A program made the position numbers and the translations under genes. From Silvibacterium dinghuense (GTDB lineage Bacteria; Acidobacteriota; Terriglobia; Terriglobales; Acidobacteriaceae): DNA of 64,000 bases. Under the pieces are notes generated by a model that searched no databases, was not told where the DNA came from, and saw only the letters and a list, made by a program, of their open reading frames with translations. Of the stretch, positions 8,179-16,305 are shown piece by piece (within the stretch, counting starts at the first letter, position 1; each line of letters opens with the position of its first letter). The stretch is from assembly GCF_004123295.1 (NCBI RefSeq), contig NZ_SDMK01000002.1, positions 186,001 through 250,000 on the forward strand, read 5' to 3'.

Positions 8179-8204
8179 AAATTACTGAATGCGTTCAGTA
8201 ATTT
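8179..8204. repeat. Perfect 11-bp AT-rich palindrome after the DUF2934 gene
   Basis: Arms 8179-8189 and 8194-8204 are exact reverse complements around TGCG, with core ACTGAATGCGTTCAGT. It lies 10 bases after the DUF2934 stop and lacks a T-tract, so it looks as much like a regulator operator as a terminator. Confidence 0.6.
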
Positions 8205-8231
8205 ATCGAAAATTGATGAAGTGCGGGATGT

Positions 8232-8254
8232 GCCGGGCCGAGGCCCGGCTTTCT
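8232..8254 (+). terminator. GC-rich hairpin between convergent DUF2934 and pilT genes
   Basis: GCCGGGCC (8232-8239) pairs perfectly with GGCCCGGC (8242-8249), followed by a short TTTCT on the plus strand. It ends about 20 bases before the pilT stop. The T-tract is weak. Confidence 0.55.
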
Positions 8255-8271
8255 GCATTTCAGGAGTGCTT

Positions 8272-9489
8272 TCAGGCGGGGAGTTCGCGGCCAAGGTATT
8301 GAGCCAGCTCTTTCGGGCTGGCTGCGTGGGCATACGCCGTTTCAAGCGTGATGCGGCCGGATTGCACCAGGTCGGCGAGGGATTGCTCCATGGTCTGTAG
8401 TCCTTCCGCGCGGCCGGTTGCGACAAGGTGACGGATCTGGTGATCGTGTCCGGTTCGGATGAGATTGCGAACGCCGGGGGTGGCGAGCATGATCTCGACC
8501 GCCGGGAAGCGGTGCAGGCGATCGGCCCCGAGTACTAGCTGCTGGCTGAGAACGCCGAGCAGGCTGAGCGAAAGCTGCTGGCGTATCTGCTGCTGATGGC
8601 TGGCCGGCAGCAGGTCGAGGATGCGTGAGAGTGCCTGCGAAGCATCGTTGGTGTGCAGCGAGGAGAGCACGAGGTGGCCGGTTTCCGCGGCGGTAAGCGC
8701 AGCGGTCATGGTTTCGCCGTCGCGCATCTCACCGACGAGGATGATGTCTGGGTCCTGGCGGAGAACGGCGCGGACCGCATGCGCAAAAGAGGGCGTGTCA
8801 CGGCCGACCTCGATCTGCTCGATGATGGCGTTGCGGTTTACGTGTTGATACTCGACTGGATCTTCGATGGTGATGACATGCTCATGACGGCGGGTGTTGA
8901 CAAGGTCGAGCAGCGCGGCAAGCGTCGAGGTTTTGCCGCTGCCGGTTGGGCCGGTGACGAGGATAAGCCCCTGGCGCTTTTCTGCGAGCTGCCCGAGGCT
9001 GGCCGGCAGATGCAGGGAGTCGAGCGTGGGCACCTGCGCGGGTAAGAGCCGGATACTGGCGGCGAGGGTGCTGCGCTGGTAGTGGAAGTTGGCGCGGAAG
9101 CGGCCGATGGAGCCTCGCGAGAATGAGAGATCGATGGAGCGCTGCTCTTCGAGCTCGGCAGCCTGCGCAGGTGTGAGCACTCCCATCAGCATGAAGCGGA
9201 GATCCTCCGGGCTGAGTGCCTGGCTGTCCGGAGTGATGAGCGTGCCTTTGATGCGGAAGGTCGGAGGAACACCGGCTAGGAGCAGAAGATCGGAGGCGTT
9301 GCGCTGAGCGGCGAGCGCAAGCAGATGATCCAGGGATGGCCGGTCGTTGTATGTATTCGTCCGGACATCCGTACGGGGTTCGGGAGCACCGGTTTCGGGC
9401 CGGTCAGACAGGCTGGTGCGAGGGGGAGCGAGAGAAGAGCGGTTGAGCTGCTCGACCAGGCGGGAGAGCTCGTCATCGTATTGCGTCAT
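8272..9489 (-). CDS. pilT: PilT-type type IV pilus retraction ATPase
   Basis: 405 residues. An unusual polar, proline-rich N-terminus (1-50) precedes the PilT N-domain (SLDHLLALAAQRNASDLLL). The ATPase core has Walker A GPTGSGKT at 180-187, the Asp box (TIEDPVEYQ), Walker B IILVGE at 249-254, the His box (GHLVLSSLHTNDA) and the GVRNLIR motif near residue 347, equivalent to the AIRNLIRE hallmark of retraction ATPases. PilT hexamers depolymerise type IV pili for twitching. The start at ATG 9489 gives the natural domain start; longer readings are non-coding in composition. No other pil gene is in the window, and the paralogue PilU cannot be excluded. Confidence 0.9.
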   Translation of the reverse strand: MTQYDDELSRLVEQLNRSSLAPPRTSLSDRPETGAPEPRTDVRTNTYNDRPSLDHLLALAAQRNASDLLLLAGVPPTFRIKGTLITPDSQALSPEDLRFMLMGVLTPAQAAELEEQRSIDLSFSRGSIGRFRANFHYQRSTLAASIRLLPAQVPTLDSLHLPASLGQLAEKRQGLILVTGPTGSGKTSTLAALLDLVNTRRHEHVITIEDPVEYQHVNRNAIIEQIEVGRDTPSFAHAVRAVLRQDPDIILVGEMRDGETMTAALTAAETGHLVLSSLHTNDASQALSRILDLLPASHQQQIRQQLSLSLLGVLSQQLVLGADRLHRFPAVEIMLATPGVRNLIRTGHDHQIRHLVATGRAEGLQTMEQSLADLVQSGRITLETAYAHAASPKELAQYLGRELPA

Positions 9490-9628
9490 GAGGCTGTACT
9501 CCAAAGCGGCGGCTGGCGAATGAAACACGCGGGCGCGAAATATCGTCCCTGTGATGATACCGACGGAACGAGGGAGACGTTTGCTCAGGGAGCGCCGTGC
9601 GCGGCGTATACACTGAGGGCTGCTTTTC

Positions 9629-10540
9629 ATGATGCGAGAAAGACTGGAATACGGCGTTGTCTGGCTGCTGGTGACGGTGCTGGGCAGGCTGCCGCGTCCG
9701 CTGGCGCGGGCGATGGGAGCAGGCGTGGCGCGGCTGGCGCTGCGAGTGATGGGACGGCTGCGGAAAACCGGGTTGAGAAATCTGGAGCTGGCTTTTCCGG
9801 AAAAGAGCGAAGCCGAGCGCGAACGGATTTTGCGCGAGCTCTTCCGCAACCTTGGCTGGCTGATGGCGGAATTCTGCCTGATGCCGCGCTATACGCAGAA
9901 GAACGTCGGCGCGATCGCACATTACGAGGGCCTCGATCACTATCTCGCCGCGCAGGCCAAGGGCAAGGGGGTGCTGATTGTGACCGGTCACCTCGGCGCA
10001 TGGGAGCTCTCGAGCTTCTACCACTCGCTGATGGGGCACCCCATGAGCATGGTCATCCGGCGCCTGGACAATGCGCGTGTCGATGCACTGGTGAACGGTA
10101 TCCGCTGTCTCCATGGCAACAAGGTGCTGCACAAGGATGATTTCGCACGCGGCCTGATCGCGGCGATGCGGCGCGGTGAGACGGTGGGCATTCTGATGGA
10201 CACGAATATGACCCCGCCGCAGGGCGTCTTCGTGCCCTTCTTCGGGCACATGGCTTGCACGGCATCGGGATTGGCGCGTGTCGCTCAGAAAACCGGCGCA
10301 GCAGTTCTGCCCGGCTTCATGCTCTGGGAAGAGCGCGAGCAGAAGTATGTGCTGCGCTTCGGTCCCGAGATCGAGCTGGTCGAGACTGGAGACACCGAGC
10401 GTGATGCGCTCGAAAATACGGCGCGCTGCACGGCGGTGATTGAAAGCTACATACGGCAATACCCAAGCCAGTGGCTGTGGGTGCATCGTAGATGGAAGAC
10501 GCGGCCGGAAGGCGAGCCGACGCTGTATCCGCGGCGATAA
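9629..10540 (+). CDS. Lipid A biosynthesis acyltransferase (LpxL/HtrB family)
   Basis: 303 residues matching the LPLAT family of late lipid A acyltransferases: an N-terminal membrane helix (about 8-20), then the catalytic HX4E box at H121-E126 (TGHLGAWE), the GILMDTNMTP strand and FFGHMACTASGLARVAQKTGA, and the C-terminal YPSQWLWVHRRWK box. These enzymes transfer a secondary acyl chain from acyl-ACP to Kdo-lipid IV-A at the inner face of the inner membrane. The chain specificity cannot be deduced. It is followed after 15 bases by lpxD, so the two are probably co-transcribed. ATG 9629 is followed at once by a second ATG. Confidence 0.92.
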   Translation: MMRERLEYGVVWLLVTVLGRLPRPLARAMGAGVARLALRVMGRLRKTGLRNLELAFPEKSEAERERILRELFRNLGWLMAEFCLMPRYTQKNVGAIAHYEGLDHYLAAQAKGKGVLIVTGHLGAWELSSFYHSLMGHPMSMVIRRLDNARVDALVNGIRCLHGNKVLHKDDFARGLIAAMRRGETVGILMDTNMTPPQGVFVPFFGHMACTASGLARVAQKTGAAVLPGFMLWEEREQKYVLRFGPEIELVETGDTERDALENTARCTAVIESYIRQYPSQWLWVHRRWKTRPEGEPTLYPRR

Positions 10541-10555
10541 ACAACGAGGAATGGC

Positions 10556-11554
10556 ATGACGCGATTGGTGCAACTGGCAGAGGTTCTGAAGACGGAGCTG
10601 CGCTTCGCCGAAGGCAGGGAAGAACTGCACATCTCGGGTGTGGCGGGTGCGAAGCGGGCCGGCGCAAGCGACCTTGTTTTTGCGGAAGATGCCGAAGCCC
10701 TCGAAGCGGCGCTGGCCTCGGCGGCGCTGGCAGTGATTGTGGCCCGGAAGATTGCTCCGGAGGAGAACCCGGGAAAAACACTGCTGGTGACGCCTCAGCC
10801 CAAGCTTGCCTTTGCACAGGCGGCACGGCTGCTGCGCGTACAGGATGAAGCGGCGGGTATACATCCGACCGCAGTGATTGCGCCTGATGTCGTGCTTGGT
10901 CGGCGTGTCTCCATCGGCGCTTATGCTGTGCTCGAGGCCGGCGTAAAAGTGGGCGATGACAGCCGTGTGGACGCGGGCGCAGTGCTGGGTGCTGGAGTGA
11001 AGGTCGGCCAGGGGTGTCGGATCTATCCCCGGGTTGTGGTTTATCCCGGCGTAGAGATGGGGGATCGCGTGGTGATCCATGCCGGCGCGGTGCTGGGCGG
11101 TGACGGCTTCGGCTACGTGCGCGACCGTGAGACCGGGGCGTATACGCAGTTTCCGCAGCAGGGGCGGTTAGTGATCGAGGACGACGTCGAGATCGGCGCG
11201 AACACGACCGTGGACCGCGGAGCGCTCGAAGAGACGCGGCTGGAGAAAGGCGTAAAGATCGACAACCTCGTCCACATCGGTCACAACGTGCGCGTGGGGA
11301 AGCATGTGGTCATCGCTGCGCAGACCGGCATCTCCGGCTCGAGCGAGATTGGCAATCATGCCATTGTTGGCGGGCAGGTGGGCATCGGCGACCACGCGAC
11401 GGTGGGAGAGCAGGTGATTCTCGGCTCCGGCTCGGGTGTGCTGACGCACAAGAAAGTGAAGGGCGCGGGCGTAGTCTTCTGGGGACGGCCCGCTCGCCCC
11501 TTAAAGCAATACTTGAAGGAATTGGCGACGCTGGCAAAGCTCAGCCGCGGATAA
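10556..11554 (+). CDS. lpxD: UDP-3-O-acylglucosamine N-acyltransferase
   Basis: 332 residues. The N-terminal uridine-binding domain (1-100) is followed by a left-handed beta helix of hexapeptide repeats (about 105-300) and a C-terminal helix. The catalytic histidine is H240 in NLVHIGHNV, and GGDGFGYV (181-188) is the LpxD-specific loop. It adds the second 3-hydroxyacyl chain in lipid A synthesis. It shares a transcription unit with the upstream late acyltransferase and ends at a bidirectional terminator. Confidence 0.97.
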   Translation: MTRLVQLAEVLKTELRFAEGREELHISGVAGAKRAGASDLVFAEDAEALEAALASAALAVIVARKIAPEENPGKTLLVTPQPKLAFAQAARLLRVQDEAAGIHPTAVIAPDVVLGRRVSIGAYAVLEAGVKVGDDSRVDAGAVLGAGVKVGQGCRIYPRVVVYPGVEMGDRVVIHAGAVLGGDGFGYVRDRETGAYTQFPQQGRLVIEDDVEIGANTTVDRGALEETRLEKGVKIDNLVHIGHNVRVGKHVVIAAQTGISGSSEIGNHAIVGGQVGIGDHATVGEQVILGSGSGVLTHKKVKGAGVVFWGRPARPLKQYLKELATLAKLSRG

Positions 11555-11561
11555 TGCAGCA

Positions 11562-11597
11562 GCAAAAAGCCAGCCATTTCCATGGCTGGTTTTTTGC
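11562..11597. terminator. Bidirectional terminator between lpxD and xseB
   Basis: Arms 11562-11577 and 11582-11597 pair over 16 bases with one G-U, loop TTCC. There is a T-run on the plus strand inside the right arm (11590-11595) and an A-run in the left arm that reads as T on the minus strand, so both convergent genes are served. The hairpin touches the xseB stop. Confidence 0.9.
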
Positions 11598-11828
11598 TTA
11601 ACGAGGAGTGTCGAGCGAAGGAAACGGCTCGCGCTTCATCGAGCCATCTCGCTGCTTCATGAGGATCTCGACCTTACCTTCCGCTTCTTCGAGTTCCTTT
11701 TTGCAAAGTGCAGAGAGCTGCACGCCTTCTTCGAAGATTTTTACGGAGTCTTCGAGGGGAAGATCGCCGCGCTCGAGCTGCGCGACGATCGTTTCCAGTT
11801 TCTTGAGCGATTCTTCAAAAGCTGCCAT
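11598..11828 (-). CDS. xseB: Exodeoxyribonuclease VII small subunit
   Basis: 76 residues with the XseB pattern: FEESLKKLETIVAQLERGDLPLEDSVKIFEEG, cited here in parts as FEESLKKLE, LERGDLPLE and SVKIFEEG, then a second helix (LCKKELEEAEGKVEIL). The small subunits wrap the XseA core and are needed for the enzyme's activity on single-stranded DNA. The large subunit is not in the window. It starts eight bases after the stop of the preceding methionine/folate enzyme gene, so the two form an operon. Confidence 0.93.
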   Translation of the reverse strand: MAAFEESLKKLETIVAQLERGDLPLEDSVKIFEEGVQLSALCKKELEEAEGKVEILMKQRDGSMKREPFPSLDTPR

Positions 11829-11836
11829 GGGGATTC

Positions 11837-13741
11837 CTAAGCGGTGATGGCCTGCGCGGCCGGAAGTTCTTCGACGGACTGCGGCTTTGGCAGAACATCC
11901 TTGATGGCTTCAATAGCGAGTGGATAGCGTCCGAATGGAGCGCTGACCTGCACGCCCTGGACCATCGGCATGGTAGCGGCGAGCATCTCCTGCGCAATTT
12001 TGATGCCTTCGGCGCGGGCGAGGTCGGGTGTCGCCGCCTGCTGCATGCGGAGCAGGATGCTGTCCGGCACGCTCACGCGCAGGTCGTTCTTCATGAATTC
12101 GGCGTTGCGCAGGCTGGTGAGAGGCCAGATGCCGGCAACGATGGGAATACGGAAGCCCTCGATGCGCTTGAGGAAGGCTTCGAGGATGCGGAGATCGAAA
12201 ACCGGCTGCGTGATGGCGTATTCGGCTCCGGCCTCTACCTTGTAGGCGAAGCGGCGAATCTCGTTTTCAATATCCGGCACGCCTGGGTTGGCAGCAACGG
12301 CAATCGTCAGTCCCGTGGATGAGCCGATGGGATTGCCGCCAATGTCGAGGCCGTGATTCAGGCGCTGGACAATATTGACGAGACCGATCGCATCGACATC
12401 GAAGACCGCCGTGGCATCGGGATAATTGCCGAGCTTAGGCGGATCGCCGGTGAGGCAGAGGATGTTTTTGAGGCCGATGGACGAGGCGCCCAGGAGATCG
12501 CTCTGGATGCTGAGGACATTCCGGTCCCGGCAGGTGTAATGCAGGATCGTCTCGATGCCTGTTTTCTGCTGGATCTGGATGCAGAGGCTTTGCGCGCTCA
12601 TGCGGGCAGAGGCGCGCGGCGAATCGGGCACGTTGATGGCGTGGATGCCATGGCTGGCCAGCATGGCGGCGCCGTCGAGTTCACGGCTGGCATCGACGCC
12701 GCGCGGCGGGACGATCTCGACCATGGTGACAAAGGCGCCGTCATGGATGAGCTGGCCGATCTTCGAGCGCTGTGCGAGCGGCGGCGGAACAACCTCGGAG
12801 ACAATTTCGACCTTCGCCGTGGGCTGAACGCTGACCTTCTGCGCGTCGGCGGCACGCAGAGCGGCACGCATGGCGCGGATGTGGTTGGGCGTGGTGCCGC
12901 AGCATCCGCCGATGAACTGCGCGCCTGCTTTGAGGAACTTACGCGCAAAGCTGGCCATGTACTCCGGCGAGCAGAGATAGATGTTGCGGCCGTCGATGGC
13001 GCGAGGCATGCCGGCATTGGGCATCGCGGCCAGCGGCAGGCTGGTTCCGGCGGCAAGCTTTTCCAGCGCGGTGAGGATGGTGGCCGGCCCGGTGCTGCAG
13101 TTGCAGCCGACAATATCCGCACCCCAGGCAGCGAGGCGGGTAGCAGCGATTTCGGGCGAGGTGCCATCGAGGCAGTTACCCTCGTCGTCGACGTTGACCA
13201 TCGCCAGGATGGGCAGATCCGGGGCAACCTCTTTGGCCGCCAGAATGGCCTGCTCGGCCTCGTTGAGCGCGACGATCGTCTCGATGGCAAGCATGTCGAC
13301 GCCGCCTGCGACGAGGCCGCGGATCTGCTCTGCGAACGCAACGCGGGCTTCTTCCAGACTGGTTTTGCCAAGAGGCTCAAGATGCACGCCGAGTGGCCCG
13401 ACGGAGCCGGCGACAAAGGCCTTGCCGGCATGTTTTCCGGCATGATGCTCGACGGCCTGGCGGGCCAGCTCGGCACCGGCCTTATTGATGGCGAAGACCT
13501 GGTCCTGGAGCCCGTAACGGAGCAGGCGGAAGCTATTGGCCCCGAAGGTGTTCGTCTCAATGACTTCAGCCCCTGCCTGGAGATATTCGTCGTGGATCGA
13601 GCGGACGAGATCGGCCTGGGAGAGATTGAGCTCGTCGTAGCAGCGGTTGATGAAAACCCCGCGGGCGTAGAGCGTGGTTCCCATGGCGCCATCACAGAGA
13701 ATGGTCCGGTCACCGAAGAGCGCCCGTATACGTTCGTTCAT
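11837..13741 (-). CDS. Bifunctional homocysteine S-methyltransferase / methylenetetrahydrofolate reductase
   Basis: A 634-residue fusion. Residues 1-300 are a homocysteine methyltransferase domain: LCDGAMGTTLYARG near the N-terminus and the zinc ligands C213 or C215 (GCNCSTGP) and C280-C281 (GGCCGTTP). Residues about 325-615 are a MetF-type TIM barrel (FVTMVEIVPPRG, ILHYTCRDRN, NILCLTGDPP, YAITQPVFD). Such fusions reduce methylene-THF and methylate homocysteine in one polypeptide; no cobalamin-binding domain is present, so the methyl donor of the first domain is uncertain. ATG 13741 starts right at the domain and has AGAGGA close upstream; a GTG at 13780 would add 13 residues. It is followed by xseB. 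Confidence 0.92.
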   Translation of the reverse strand: MNERIRALFGDRTILCDGAMGTTLYARGVFINRCYDELNLSQADLVRSIHDEYLQAGAEVIETNTFGANSFRLLRYGLQDQVFAINKAGAELARQAVEHHAGKHAGKAFVAGSVGPLGVHLEPLGKTSLEEARVAFAEQIRGLVAGGVDMLAIETIVALNEAEQAILAAKEVAPDLPILAMVNVDDEGNCLDGTSPEIAATRLAAWGADIVGCNCSTGPATILTALEKLAAGTSLPLAAMPNAGMPRAIDGRNIYLCSPEYMASFARKFLKAGAQFIGGCCGTTPNHIRAMRAALRAADAQKVSVQPTAKVEIVSEVVPPPLAQRSKIGQLIHDGAFVTMVEIVPPRGVDASRELDGAAMLASHGIHAINVPDSPRASARMSAQSLCIQIQQKTGIETILHYTCRDRNVLSIQSDLLGASSIGLKNILCLTGDPPKLGNYPDATAVFDVDAIGLVNIVQRLNHGLDIGGNPIGSSTGLTIAVAANPGVPDIENEIRRFAYKVEAGAEYAITQPVFDLRILEAFLKRIEGFRIPIVAGIWPLTSLRNAEFMKNDLRVSVPDSILLRMQQAATPDLARAEGIKIAQEMLAATMPMVQGVQVSAPFGRYPLAIEAIKDVLPKPQSVEELPAAQAITA

Positions 13742-13962
13742 AGTCCTCTCATGGTATGCCAGCGATGTTGTGTTTGCCACCGTCCGGCATTCGCAACTTG
13801 CGGACAGTGAAGCGGGTTAGAACACGGCAAAAGCGTGAGCGGGATGACGGGATCGGCGACCGTTCGTCTAATCGACAGTGACACTGGCGATGTTGGGAAA
13901 GCGACGGAACGGGCATCCGAGAGGGTAGTTTCCGGGGCCGCCAGAATGCGCTAATGCTTTGC

Positions 13963-13968
13963 TATACT
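13963..13968 (+). promoter_or_regulatory. Candidate -10 element for the beta-propeller lipoprotein gene
   Basis: TATACT (five of six consensus bases) lies 31 bases before the TTG start in an otherwise gene-free 258-base divergent gap. No clear -35 is visible 16-18 bases upstream. Confidence 0.4.
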
Positions 13969-13999
13969 GTGGCTTCCCACGTTCGTGAGGTTTTGGATT

Positions 14000-15490
14000 T
14001 TGAAGAAAAGAAGTTTCGCGGCTTACTGGCTCCTCCCCGTTCTGTGCCTGGCATCCTTGCTCCTGGTAACTTCGTGTGGCCAAAGCTATTACGCTGACGG
14101 TCGCAGTCTTCCGCCGAGCGGGCTCTTGAACCGCGTCCTGATTGCGGAGCAGAACCCCAGTGCCCTGACCAAGGGCGCGCTGCCGTTTGTCGATGCGTAT
14201 TACGACATCCGCCACAACTACAACAACACGGTCGCCTCGTTCTCGATCAGTGGCTACTCCGGCTCGCTGCCGCAGACGATCCAGAACATGCCGGAAGAGC
14301 AGATCGGCGCGGTTTATGGCGAGGGTGATGGCAGCTTCGCGCTGGTGAGCTACGCATCGGAGAAGGAAGCGAGCACCATCAGCATTCCTGGCGGCCTCTC
14401 TTCGAGCGTTTTCATCGCACGCGACAAGTCGTTCGTCTACGCGGCCAACGATACGACCCACGTGGTCTCGGTCATCGACGTGGCAAATTCGAAGTCCTAC
14501 ACGCTGAATCTGCCGAACGTCTATGCCGTGTCGGTCAACCCCGGCGGTTCGATTGCGCTGCTGTTCGTGCGCAATGCAACCCAGGCAGCCAGTGCCAGCA
14601 CGGCAGGTGGCACCTCGGAGGCCAATTTCGCGGTCTATAGCGTGGTGCACCTGACGACAACGCAGAGCCAGGAAGCCATCAATAACCCGAACTGGACCTA
14701 TACCTCAGGGAGCGTTTCCAACACGGCGCAGGACTGCGAACCGCAGAACCTGCCGGTCTACTGCATCTTCCCGGTGAGCACGGGCGCGAACGCAACCTTC
14801 GATAACCCGGTGAAGGCACTTTTTTCGTCGGATGGTTCGACCGTCACGGTTCTGAACTGCGGTAAGGAATGCGGCGGCACGACTTCGAGCATCACGACGA
14901 TCCCGCTCACCAGCTCCGAGCTGAACACGGGCGTGACCGGTGGCGAGGGCATTGCTCTGACCGCTACGGCTACGACAGCGATACCCGGCGGCGTGACCAA
15001 TGGTCTTTACAGCGGGAATACCTTGTATCTTGCCGGCCAGGAAGAGCAGAGTGATGGATTGTTCGCGGGCAACCTGACGGTCTTCGATACGACGACCAGC
15101 TCCATCACCGGTACCTATTCCATCAGCGACGGCACGCATAACCGCATGGTCCTCGGCGACGAGGATACGCTGTGGATCGGCTCATCGGGCTGCATCGCGG
15201 GCGAGCGCTATAAGCAGGTAGAGGCCGGCTCATCGGCGGCTTATGGCTGCCTGACCATGTTCAACACCTCGACGAATGCGGTAACACTCGACTCTTACAA
15301 GGGCGATGCCACCGGCATCGCGCCGGTCACGGGCCTGGATAAGGTCTACACTGCCGAAGGTGGACAGGTGTACATCTACAACACGGCTGACATGTCGGAG
15401 CGCAACAACGCCAACGTAACGGTCAGCGGTACTGCCGCCGACGTTGCATATATGGATGCGTCCAGCGACGCGGACAACACCATCTACTAA
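14000..15490 (+). CDS. Lipoprotein with YVTN/beta-propeller-like repeats
   Basis: 496 residues. The N-terminus is a lipoprotein signal (KKR, hydrophobic core, lipobox LVTSC with C26). The mature part is rich in serine, threonine, glycine and alanine and shows propeller-type blades such as DKSFVYAANDTTHVVSVIDVA, cited only as FVYAAND and VSVIDVA, NLTVFDTTTSS and QVYIYNTADMS. This resembles the surface beta-propeller lipoproteins often numerous in acidobacteria; a binding or scaffolding role is inferred and no enzyme motif is seen. TTG 14000 is preferred because GAGG lies nine bases before it; an upstream in-frame GTG (13985) overlaps that site. A terminator follows the stop. Confidence 0.8.
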   Translation: MKKRSFAAYWLLPVLCLASLLLVTSCGQSYYADGRSLPPSGLLNRVLIAEQNPSALTKGALPFVDAYYDIRHNYNNTVASFSISGYSGSLPQTIQNMPEEQIGAVYGEGDGSFALVSYASEKEASTISIPGGLSSSVFIARDKSFVYAANDTTHVVSVIDVANSKSYTLNLPNVYAVSVNPGGSIALLFVRNATQAASASTAGGTSEANFAVYSVVHLTTTQSQEAINNPNWTYTSGSVSNTAQDCEPQNLPVYCIFPVSTGANATFDNPVKALFSSDGSTVTVLNCGKECGGTTSSITTIPLTSSELNTGVTGGEGIALTATATTAIPGGVTNGLYSGNTLYLAGQEEQSDGLFAGNLTVFDTTTSSITGTYSISDGTHNRMVLGDEDTLWIGSSGCIAGERYKQVEAGSSAAYGCLTMFNTSTNAVTLDSYKGDATGIAPVTGLDKVYTAEGGQVYIYNTADMSERNNANVTVSGTAADVAYMDASSDADNTIY

Positions 15491-15510
15491 GCGCGGCAGA
15501 AAAGTAGAAG

Positions 15511-15539
15511 AGCGCGGCAGCCTGGCTGACCGCGCTTTT
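15511..15539 (+). terminator. Rho-independent terminator after the lipoprotein gene
   Basis: AGCGCGG (15511-15517) pairs with CCGCGCT (15530-15536), extended by weak A-T pairs, and is followed by T residues. It lies 20 bases before the bshB1 start, so bshB1 may need its own promoter or rely on readthrough. Confidence 0.75.
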
Positions 15540-15559
15540 CTCTTTGGAGGAGAAAGACA

Positions 15560-16303
15560 ATGGCAGAGCTCGAATCCAGCTGGGCGGAGCCGGTCGAGGC
15601 CGAGGTATTGGCAATTGCGGCGCATCGCGACGACGTAGAGCAGACCTGTGGCGGCACATTGCTTAAAATGCGCGCGCAGGGAGTGTCCACGGCGATCCTC
15701 GACCTGACCCGCGGTGAGGCAGGAACGCGTGGATCGGCGGCAGAGCGGGCGGCGGAGGCCGATGCCGCGGCACAGATTCTGGGTGTGAGCTGGCGCGGGG
15801 CGCTGGATATTCCGGACGGACGGGTCGAAAACACCTATGAAAACCGCCTCAAGCTGGTGCGGGTGCTGCGCCAGGTGCGGCCGCGGGTGGTGATCCTGCC
15901 GTACTGGACCGGACGGCATCCGGATCATTACACGACTGCAGGGCTTGGATATGAAGCCTGCTTCCTGAGCGGCCTGGCGAGCCTCGATACGGGATTTGCG
16001 CCGCACCGGCCATTCAAAATCCTCTATGCAAGTCTGTATGCCGATGTGCGGCCGAGTTTTGTGGTGGATGTTACTGCACACATCGAAGCCCGGCATCGCT
16101 CCTTGATGGCCTATACCTCGCAGTATGCGAACCAGGAGCGCGGCGGCGGCCTTTTTGTGCCGGAGGAAGAGATCCGGGAGCGGACATTCTCCGTGGCGCG
16201 GCACTATGGCTTGCTGGCCGGGGTGCGATATGCCGAACCCTTCGTGCAGAAGGAAATTGGCCTGGTGGAGGATCTGACGCTGATCCCGGTGCAATCTTTA
16301 TAA
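15560..16303 (+). CDS. bshB1: PIG-L family deacetylase, BshB1 type (bacillithiol synthesis)
   Basis: 247 residues of the LmbE/PIG-L zinc deacetylase family. The first metal motif is AHRDDVE (21-27), where the usual proline of AHPDDxE is arginine; the second is GRHPDH (118-123). The DLTRGEAGTRG segment (48-58) is typical of BshB1, which hydrolyses GlcNAc-malate to GlcN-malate in the bacillithiol pathway. Neither bshA nor bshC is nearby. The function call rests on family resemblance; related deacetylases act on other N-acetylglucosaminides. GGAGG precedes the ATG. It ends two bases from the convergent sensor kinase gene. Confidence 0.82.
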   Translation: MAELESSWAEPVEAEVLAIAAHRDDVEQTCGGTLLKMRAQGVSTAILDLTRGEAGTRGSAAERAAEADAAAQILGVSWRGALDIPDGRVENTYENRLKLVRVLRQVRPRVVILPYWTGRHPDHYTTAGLGYEACFLSGLASLDTGFAPHRPFKILYASLYADVRPSFVVDVTAHIEARHRSLMAYTSQYANQERGGGLFVPEEEIRERTFSVARHYGLLAGVRYAEPFVQKEIGLVEDLTLIPVQSL

Positions 16304-16305
16304 GG

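Noticed and set aside
11837-13741. Cobalamin-dependent MetH as the name of the fused methyltransferase
   Set aside because: The protein has only the homocysteine-binding and MTHFR-type domains; the pterin-, cobalamin- and activation-domains of MetH are absent.
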